A stretch of DNA of 12,082 bases, taken from Actinomycetota bacterium. GTDB taxonomy: Bacteria; Actinomycetota; Actinomycetes; Streptosporangiales; Streptosporangiaceae. How positions within the stretch are numbered: position 1 is the stretch's first letter; every line of letters starts with the position of its first letter. The position numbers and the translations under genes were made by a program. The notes beneath the pieces were generated by a model, which was not told the origin of the DNA, searched no databases, and worked only from the letters and a program-made list of their open reading frames with translations. The stretch lies in assembly GCA_003242605.1 (NCBI GenBank), contig QGUZ01000141.1, positions 1 through 12,082 on the forward strand, written 5' to 3'. This document shows, piece after piece, positions 1 to 4,678 of the stretch.

Positions 1-819
1 GCGGCCCCGCCCAGCCGCGGCGCGAGCGCGCCCGGCACCACCGACGAGACCGCAGAGATCGCGCTGCCCGACCCTGATGCCGCGGGCGTCGACCCGGCCG
101 TGCGCGCCCGCGCCCGGGAGATCGCCGCCCGGCTCGCCGTGCCCCGGCCGCGCACCGGCCGCACCGCCCGCCGCGGCACCGGCGCACTGGCGAGCCTGCC
201 GTACCGCGGCGACGCGGACGAGATCGACCTCGACCGCACCCTGGAACGGCTGACCGAGCGGCCCATCCCCGTGGACGAGGACGTCGTCGTGCGCGACCGG
301 GTGCGCACCCGCCGCACGGTCGTGCTCGCCGTCGACGTGTCCGGGTCGATGAAGGGGGAGCGCGTCCGCACCGCCGCCGCGGCCGTCGGCGCGCTCGCCG
401 CCGAGCTGCACCGCGACGCCCTCGCCGTGATCGCGTTCTGGTCGGACGCGGCGATCCTGCTCCGGCTCGGCCACCCGGTGCGGCCGCTGGAGCTGCTCGA
501 CACCCTGCTGCGGCTGCCCGCGCGCGGCCTCACGAACATCCGCTTCCCGCTCGAGCTCGCCGCCCGCGAGCTCGCCCGCGTGCCCGCCCGGGACGCCCGG
601 GTGCTGCTGCTGTCCGACTGCGTGCACAACGCCGGTCCCGACCCCCGGCCGGTCGCGGCCCTGCTCCCCCGGCTCGACGTGCTGCTCGACACCGGGGAGG
701 AGCACGACCTCGAGCTCGCCCGCGACCTCGCCCGGCTCGGCCGCGGCGCCCTCCACCCCGTCCCCGGCCACCGCGCCGTCGCCCCCGCGCTGAGCGCCCT
801 GTTCCGCGCGAGCGCGTGA
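1..819 (+). CDS. VWA domain-containing protein (C-terminal part, 5' truncated by window)
   Basis: The frame is open from base 1 to the TGA at 817-819, so the gene enters from the left edge; the GTG at 100 is probably internal. At least 272 residues are visible. After a basic Arg/Pro-rich stretch and a conserved-looking acidic segment (YRGDADEIDLD) comes a von Willebrand A fold. Its MIDAS metal site is visible as DVSGSM (codons from 334), the Thr of GLTNI (about 527-541) and the Asp of LLLSDC (about 604-621). In bacteria such soluble VWA proteins (CoxE / Mg-chelatase ChlD-like) usually work with a MoxR-type AAA+ ATPase in assembling or remodelling metalloproteins. A partner upstream of the window is expected but not visible. 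It overlaps no other gene; 227 bases separate it from hppD. The VWA assignment is secure; the cellular role is unknown. Confidence 0.85.
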   Translation, partial: AAPPSRGASAPGTTDETAEIALPDPDAAGVDPAVRARAREIAARLAVPRPRTGRTARRGTGALASLPYRGDADEIDLDRTLERLTERPIPVDEDVVVRDRVRTRRTVVLAVDVSGSMKGERVRTAAAAVGALAAELHRDALAVIAFWSDAAILLRLGHPVRPLELLDTLLRLPARGLTNIRFPLELAARELARVPARDARVLLLSDCVHNAGPDPRPVAALLPRLDVLLDTGEEHDLELARDLARLGRGALHPVPGHRAVAPALSALFRASA

Positions 820-847
820 GCCGCCGCGCCGTACCGGGGTGCCGTGA

Positions 848-871
848 CGCGCCGCGGTGCGCGCTCTGTTT
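848..871 (+). terminator. weak hairpin after the VWA gene, possible terminator
   Basis: A 5-bp GC stem (848-852 pairing with 859-863, six-base loop) lies 29 bases after the VWA stop and is followed by CTCTGTTT. The stem is short and the T run broken, so this is only a weak intrinsic-terminator candidate. Confidence 0.25.
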
Positions 872-882
872 CCCGCATCGGC

Positions 883-949
883 GATCCGCTGGGCAATCTG
901 ACCAGCGATCAGCGGCGTCGGCTGGCCGGATCGCGCAGGGTGACCAGCG
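883..949 (+). promoter_or_regulatory. candidate operator region upstream of hppD (repeated TGACCAGCG)
   Basis: TGACCAGCG occurs at 899-907 and again at 941-949, exactly 42 bp apart, or about four helical turns on the same DNA face. The first copy is also the right arm of an inverted repeat: GATCcGCTGG (883-892) against CCAGCGATC (902-910), with one extra base in the left arm. Helically phased half-sites of this kind suit a multimeric regulator. Lrp/AsnC-type regulators control hppD in some actinomycetes, but nothing here identifies the protein. No convincing -35/-10 pair was found in 820-1046. Confidence 0.35.
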
Positions 950-1046
950 TTTCGCTGCCCATGTTGTCCAGCGGCGGGGCCGTGCTGTCCCATTGCGGCT
1001 ACACGCATCGGGGGGTGTTCGCACGGCACGCAGCGAGGAGGAGACC

Positions 1047-2252
1047 ATGGGCCTGGAGCCGACGCTCACGCTGACCGAACAGGAGCGGCGCGCCGCGCTC
1101 GACATCGAGCGGCTGCGGCGGCTGGTGGGGCTGGTGCCGCACGACGAGTCGGCCGACCCGTTCCCGGTGACCGGGTGGGACGCGATCGAGTGGGTGGTCG
1201 GGAACGCCACCCAGACCGCGCACTTCTACCGCACCGTCTTCGGCATGGACCTCGTCGCCTACTCCGGCCCGGAGACCGGCAACCGGGACCACGTGGCGTA
1301 CGTGCTGGTGAGCGGGGCGATCCGGTTCGTGGTGAAGGGCGGGGTCGCGCCGGACAGCCCGCTGCTCGACCACCACAGGCGGCATGGCGACGGCGTGGTC
1401 GACATCGCGCTCGAGGTGCCGGACGTCGACCGGTGCGTCGCACACGCGCGCAGCCAGGGCGCGACCGTGCTGGAGGAGCCGCACGACCTCACCGACGAGT
1501 ACGGCACGCTGCGGGTGGCCGCGATCGCCACCTTCGGCGACACCCGGCACAGCCTGGTGGACCGCTCGCGGTACCGCGGGCCGTACCGGCCGGGGTACGT
1601 GCCGCGCACCGCGCCCGGGAACGGGAGCCGGCCCGAGCCGCTGGTCGAGGCCCTCGACCACGTGGTGGGCAACGTCGAGCTCGGCAAGATGGACGAGTGG
1701 GTGGCGTTCTACAACCGGGTGATGGGCTTCACCAATCTCGCCGAATTCATCGGCGACGACATCGCCACCGAGTATTCCGCGCTGATGTCGAAGGTGGTGG
1801 CGAACGGAAACCACCGGGTGAAGATTCCGCTGAACGAGCCGGCGATCGCCCGCAGGCGCAGCCAGGTCGACGAGTACCTCGATTTCTACCAGGGGCCGGG
1901 CGTGCAGCACCTCGCCCTCGCCACGAGCGACATTCTGCGCACCGTGGACCGGCTGCGCGCGGCGGGCATCGAGTTCCTCGACACCCCGGACGCCTACTAC
2001 GAGGACCCCGAGCTGCGGGCTCGCATCGGGAAGGTGCGGGTGCCGATCGAGGAGCTGCAGCGCCGCCGCATCCTCGTCGACCGTGACGAGGACGGATACC
2101 TGCTGCAGATCTTCACCAAGCCGATCGGGGACCGGCCCACGGTGTTCTTCGAGCTGATCGAGCGGCACGGCTCGCTCGGCTTCGGCAAGGGGAACTTCCA
2201 GGCGCTGTTCGAGGCGCTCGAGCGGGAACAGGCGCGGCGCGGCAACCTGTGA
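1047..2252 (+). CDS. hppD: 4-hydroxyphenylpyruvate dioxygenase
   Basis: Fe(II)-dependent cytosolic enzyme of tyrosine catabolism, converting 4-hydroxyphenylpyruvate to homogentisate. The ATG at 1047 is chosen because GAGGAGGAG (1034-1042) lies just upstream; the frame is open back to 816, but that extension does not look like the family. The 401-aa product has two vicinal-oxygen-chelate (glyoxalase-like) domains: N-terminal about 45-165, with WVVGNATQTAHFYR, and catalytic about 200-390. Predicted iron ligands are His205 (LDHVVGN), His288 (GVQHLAL) and Glu369 (VFFELIER). Their spacing of 83 and 81 residues closely matches characterised Streptomyces HPPD. The C-terminal gate helix GFGKGNFQALFEALEREQ is intact. 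The gene stands alone, with no homogentisate dioxygenase or aminotransferase beside it. A 4-hydroxymandelate synthase is the main alternative, but the FFELIER/GFGKGNF end is typical of HPPD. Confidence 0.95.
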   Translation: MGLEPTLTLTEQERRAALDIERLRRLVGLVPHDESADPFPVTGWDAIEWVVGNATQTAHFYRTVFGMDLVAYSGPETGNRDHVAYVLVSGAIRFVVKGGVAPDSPLLDHHRRHGDGVVDIALEVPDVDRCVAHARSQGATVLEEPHDLTDEYGTLRVAAIATFGDTRHSLVDRSRYRGPYRPGYVPRTAPGNGSRPEPLVEALDHVVGNVELGKMDEWVAFYNRVMGFTNLAEFIGDDIATEYSALMSKVVANGNHRVKIPLNEPAIARRRSQVDEYLDFYQGPGVQHLALATSDILRTVDRLRAAGIEFLDTPDAYYEDPELRARIGKVRVPIEELQRRRILVDRDEDGYLLQIFTKPIGDRPTVFFELIERHGSLGFGKGNFQALFEALEREQARRGNL

Positions 2253-2319
2253 CCCCAACCTGCGTAGCGAAACAGCAAAAAAATTCACGATTGCGATTTG
2301 CCGGATAAGCGAAATATGA

Positions 2320-2330
2320 ACATAGTATGT
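2320..2330. promoter_or_regulatory. short perfect inverted repeat ACATAGTATGT
   Basis: A perfect 11-base inverted repeat (ACATA-G-TATGT) in the AT-rich hppD-pit intergenic region, 13 bp upstream of the TTGACT box. GGATAA also occurs twice around it (2303-2308 and 2333-2338, 30 bp apart). It could be a regulator half-site; short palindromes in AT-rich DNA also arise by chance. Confidence 0.2.
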
Positions 2331-2342
2331 CGGGATAAACTA

Positions 2343-2372
2343 TTGACTGTTCACCCTCTGTTCATCTAAAAA
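2343..2372 (+). promoter_or_regulatory. promoter of the pit operon (TTGACT / TAAAAA)
   Basis: A -35-like TTGACT (2343-2348) and a -10-like TAAAAA (2367-2372) are 18 bases apart. The PHO box starts at the base after the -35 element and fills the spacer. This AT-rich stretch (about 2262-2390) contrasts sharply with its surroundings and is the only strong promoter-like region before the pit operon. Confidence 0.5.
2349..2370 (+). promoter_or_regulatory. PHO box (two 11-bp PhoP direct-repeat units)
   Basis: Two adjacent 11-base units, GTTCACCCTCT (2349-2359) and GTTCATCTAAA (2360-2370), share the GTTCA core that defines PhoP direct-repeat units in Streptomyces. The second unit degenerates after the core, as is common. 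The site directly precedes a phosphate-transporter operon, so PhoR-PhoP control is the natural reading. The box lies inside the predicted -35/-10 spacer, so whether PhoP activates or represses cannot be told from sequence. Confidence 0.7.
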
Positions 2373-2397
2373 TGAAATAATTGGACAAGGAGGGTCT

Positions 2398-2547
2398 ATG
2401 TGCTTCCGGTTCTCCGGCCGCAGTGACGTCGTTTCCCGCGCCCCGGGTCGCCGATTCCGCGGCGAGAACCGGCGCCGCCGACGCCCCGCGTCCGGACCCG
2501 CCGGGAGCACGACCCGCGTCCTCCGCGACCCGGTCCCCGCCAGATGA
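2398..2547 (+). CDS. short Arg-rich leader ORF translationally coupled to pit
   Basis: A 49-codon ORF that begins with ATG after the best Shine-Dalgarno in the region, AAGGAGGG (2387-2394). Its TGA (2545-2547) overlaps the pit ATG (2544-2546) as ATGA. The peptide is rich in Arg, Pro, Gly and Ser, has no recognisable domain, and resembles no family I know. Its value is probably regulatory. The pit frame has a stop at 2424-2426 and no usable start between there and 2544, and no Shine-Dalgarno precedes 2544, so ribosomes most simply reach pit by terminating here and restarting. It could alternatively be a non-functional remnant of an older transporter N-terminus. Confidence 0.5.
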   Translation: MCFRFSGRSDVVSRAPGRRFRGENRRRRRPASGPAGSTTRVLRDPVPAR

Positions 2548-3536
2548 CGGGATGGGTCCCGGCGTTCACCGTGACCGCCGTGGCCTTCGTGCTCGTCACC
2601 GGGGCGAACGACGGGGCCACGCTGATCGGGCTGGGACTGCGGTTCCCCGACGTGCCGGGGTGGCTGACCGCCGCGCTGCTCGTGGCCGTGCTGTTCGCCG
2701 GGCCGTACCTCGTGGGGATCTCCGTGGCCCGCACCTTCACCGAGCGGCTCGTCGCGTTCGGCGCGGCGGGCGGCGCGGCGGCCTTCCTCGCCGGGGTGGT
2801 CACCGCGCTCGTCGTCGTCGCGGTGCTCACCGGCCGCGGGCTGCCGACGAGCCTCACCCTCGCGCTCATCGGCGGCATCACCGGCGCGGGCCTCGGCGCG
2901 GGCCTGCCGGTCTCCTGGTCCTGGGTCGGCGTCGTGCTCGCGGCGGGCGCGGCCGCGCCGGTGGCCGGGCTGGTGCTCGGGTACCTGCTCGGCGTGCTCG
3001 CCGCGAGGATTCCCGCCACCCGCCGCATGCCCCGCCTCGTCCGGGTCGCCCACCTGCTCGCGTACGGCCTGCAGAGCCTCGCCTACGCGGCGAACGACGG
3101 CCAGAAGATGATCGCGGTCGCCGGGGTGGCGCTCGCCGTGCGGGCGGGCGGCCTCGACGCGGTCGGCGAGATCGACGTGCCGCCGCCGTGGATGGCCGCG
3201 CTCGCCGGGCTGTTCTTCGCCGGTGCGCTCGCCGGGCTGCGCCGGGTCGGCGCGCGGCTCGGCCGGGGCCTCGCGCTCACCCGGCCGCCGCACATCGTCT
3301 GCGCCGAGGTGGCCGCGTCCGGCGCGGTGCTCGGCAGCGTCGCGCTCGGCTGCCCGGTGAGCATCACCCAGTCGATCGCCGCGGGGGTGGTCGGTGTCGC
3401 CGCCCGCGAGGGCGTGCGCCGCATCCGCTGGCAGCAGGTGGCGGGCATCGCGCTCGCCTGGGTCGTCACGCTGCCCGCGGCGATGCTGCTCGCCACCGTC
3501 GCCGGGCTCGTGCTCCGCCTCCTGGGGGTGCGATGA
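2544..3536 (+). CDS. pit: PiT-family inorganic phosphate transporter
   Basis: A 330-aa polytopic membrane protein for low-affinity uptake of (metal-)phosphate driven by the ion gradient. Both halves of the PiT inverted repeat are visible. The first has GANDGA (20-25) and the re-entrant-type segment LPTSLTLALIGGITGAGLG (100-118). The second has AANDGQK (182-188) and LGCPVSITQSIAAGVVGV (268-285). About 9-10 hydrophobic segments are present. The first motif reads ANDGA rather than the classical ANDVANA, so it belongs to a divergent subgroup. The ATG at 2544 is the only plausible start and overlaps the leader stop. The DUF47 partner gene starts inside its stop codon. The PHO box upstream implies phosphate-dependent expression. 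Transport of another oxyanion such as sulfate cannot be excluded. Confidence 0.88.
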   Translation: MTGWVPAFTVTAVAFVLVTGANDGATLIGLGLRFPDVPGWLTAALLVAVLFAGPYLVGISVARTFTERLVAFGAAGGAAAFLAGVVTALVVVAVLTGRGLPTSLTLALIGGITGAGLGAGLPVSWSWVGVVLAAGAAAPVAGLVLGYLLGVLAARIPATRRMPRLVRVAHLLAYGLQSLAYAANDGQKMIAVAGVALAVRAGGLDAVGEIDVPPPWMAALAGLFFAGALAGLRRVGARLGRGLALTRPPHIVCAEVAASGAVLGSVALGCPVSITQSIAAGVVGVAAREGVRRIRWQQVAGIALAWVVTLPAAMLLATVAGLVLRLLGVR

Positions 3537-4207
3537 GCGCCGCCCGGCTGCGCGGCCTGCGCCGCCTCGCCCAGGCCTGGGCGGACCTGCGCGGCACCTC
3601 CGGCCGCCGGATCGTCGACCTCGTCTGCGCCCAGATCGCGCACGCCCGGGCCGGGGCCGAGCTCGCCCGCGCCACCGCGGCCGGGGCGGTCGACCGCACC
3701 GAGGCGCGGGCGAGGATGGCCGAGGTCGAGCACGAGGGCGACGCCGCCCGGGCGAACCTCGTCCGCGCCCTCGGCCGGGTGCTCGTCACCCCGATCGACC
3801 GCGAGGACCTCTACCGCCTGTCCCGCTCGGTCGACGACGTCCTCGACCATCTGCGCGACTACGTGCGCGAGACCGACCTGTTCGGCCCGCGCGACCTCAC
3901 CTTCGCGATCGAGCCGCTGGAGGCGCTCATCGATGGCCTCGACCGGCTGGAGACCGCCGCCCGCATGATGATCGAGGCTCCGGACTCGGTGACCACCGCC
4001 GCGCTCGCCACCCGCAAGTCCTGCACCCGGCTGCGCCAGCTCCACCAGTCCCGGCTCGCCACCCTGCTCGCCGGGCCGCTCGCGGGCCCGCTCAGCCTCG
4101 AGGCCCAGCGCGAGCGCGAGCTCCTGCTCCGCCTCGACGCCGTCGGCCGCCGGCTGCGCGAGGCCGCCGACACCCTCGCCGACGGCATGCTCAAGCGCAG
4201 CCACTGA
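3533..4207 (+). CDS. DUF47/PhoU-like phosphate transport accessory protein
   Basis: A 224-aa all-helical cytoplasmic protein overlapping pit by ATGA. It has the PhoU-like signature of paired acidic motifs: EVEHEGD (64-70) and TPIDREDLYRLSRSVDDVLD (86-105). In PhoU proteins such Glu/Asp clusters bind metal. DUF47 proteins are typically encoded next to Pit transporters and are thought to modulate transport or signal phosphate status. The arrangement and length are normal for the family. Its last codons (Arg-Ser-His-stop) form the left copy of a 14-bp direct repeat recurring at 7548-7561, which marks the left edge of the inserted cassette. Confidence 0.88.
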   Translation: MSAARLRGLRRLAQAWADLRGTSGRRIVDLVCAQIAHARAGAELARATAAGAVDRTEARARMAEVEHEGDAARANLVRALGRVLVTPIDREDLYRLSRSVDDVLDHLRDYVRETDLFGPRDLTFAIEPLEALIDGLDRLETAARMMIEAPDSVTTAALATRKSCTRLRQLHQSRLATLLAGPLAGPLSLEAQRERELLLRLDAVGRRLREAADTLADGMLKRSH

Positions 4208-4209
4208 CC
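4196..4209. repeat. left copy of 14-bp direct repeat flanking the HEPN/NTPase cassette
   Basis: CGCAGCCACTGACC at the 3' end of the DUF47 gene, repeated exactly at 7548-7561. The two copies bracket the compositionally distinct two-gene cassette. A repeat inside the 3' end of a gene that leaves the gene intact resembles an attachment site or recombination scar. No integrase is present, and a chance 14-mer match in 12 kb of GC-rich DNA is possible. Confidence 0.4.
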
Positions 4210-4233
4210 GCTTCGGCATCACCGGTGCCGGAT

Positions 4234-4247
4234 ACGGCTTCAGCCGT
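4234..4247. promoter_or_regulatory. perfect palindrome abutting the cassette promoter, candidate operator
   Basis: ACGGCT-TC-AGCCGT, a perfect 6-bp inverted repeat around two bases. It ends at the base before the -10-like TACCAT, so it would lie in the -35/-10 spacer. That position fits a repressor operator controlling the cassette; as RNA from the pit operon it would also make a short hairpin. Confidence 0.4.
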
Positions 4248-4253
4248 TACCAT
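4248..4253 (+). promoter_or_regulatory. -10 element (TACCAT) for a leaderless cassette transcript
   Basis: TACCAT matches the actinobacterial TANNNT consensus and lies 8 bases before the GTG at 4262. Transcription would therefore start at or next to the start codon. The absence of any Shine-Dalgarno before 4262 supports a leaderless message. No good -35 box is seen. Confidence 0.4.
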
Positions 4254-4261
4254 CGCTTTCC

Positions 4262-4678
4262 GTGGCGGTAGACGTCGGTTGGCAGCAGCTTAAGGCGAGC
4301 TTTCTCCTGCAGAAAGAGGCCGTTCAGAAGATGGCGGAGGGGCCACCGGCTGCCCTCCTTCTTTTCTACAGCGTGGAGTGCGGGTTGAAGGCGTCGGTAC
4401 TCCGCCGTCGCAAGCTGCGGTCGACCGCTCAGCTGCCTGAGGAACTCCGTACGCACGACCTGCACCGGTTGGCGAAGGAATTATGTCTTCCGCCTGACTT
4501 GTGCAACCGCATGCAGCGGTCGTGTCCATCGCAACACAAACGGCGACAGAGGGTCGCTTTCCAGGATCTGCATGAGGCGTGGCGATACGGGCACGCTCTG
4601 CGGAAGGACGAGGAGGAACAGGCGATCCAGGTGTTGCGTGACCTGCGGGAATGGTGTCAGGAAGAATTGAGGGTATGA
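4262..4678 (+). CDS. HEPN-like domain protein, first gene of the cassette
   Basis: A 138-aa helical protein. Features resembling HEPN (nucleotidyltransferase-associated / RNase-like) domains are a central helix FYSVECGLKASVL (35-47), a THDLHRL motif (64-70), an RYGH segment (108-111) and a last helix with EEEQAIQVLRDLREW (117-131). R63 and H68 form an R-x4-H pair, the spacing of HEPN RNase active sites, but its position in the fold is unconfirmed. HEPN proteins in conflict systems are often ribonuclease effectors held inactive by a partner, though some are only adaptors. GTG 4262 is chosen because the leading helix would be lost from the next start (ATG 4331) and a TANNNT box lies just upstream. 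Codon 74 is TTA, rare in such genomes. The gene overlaps the NTPase gene by ATGA, implying a complex. Confidence 0.6.
   Translation: MAVDVGWQQLKASFLLQKEAVQKMAEGPPAALLLFYSVECGLKASVLRRRKLRSTAQLPEELRTHDLHRLAKELCLPPDLCNRMQRSCPSQHKRRQRVAFQDLHEAWRYGHALRKDEEEQAIQVLRDLREWCQEELRV

Noticed and set aside
816..1046. Upstream extension of hppD to a GTG at 816
   Set aside because: The extension is not HPPD-like, overlaps the VWA stop, and the ATG at 1047 has a strong Shine-Dalgarno.
999..2288. Long minus-strand open frame across hppD
   Set aside because: It is the antisense shadow of a clearly conserved enzyme gene and has no domain of its own.
2340..3293. Minus-strand open frame opposite pit
   Set aside because: Low-complexity Arg/Gly/Ala translation caused by GC-rich codon bias on the other strand.
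2381..3532. Plus-strand frame running from a TTG at 2381 into the DUF47 gene
   Set aside because: It is out of frame with pit, low in complexity, and becomes meaningful only at the DUF47 ATG at 3533.
4651..4674. GTG at 4651 as the start of the NTPase gene
   Set aside because: It would overlap the HEPN-like gene by 28 bases; ATG 4675 forms the usual 4-base ATGA overlap.
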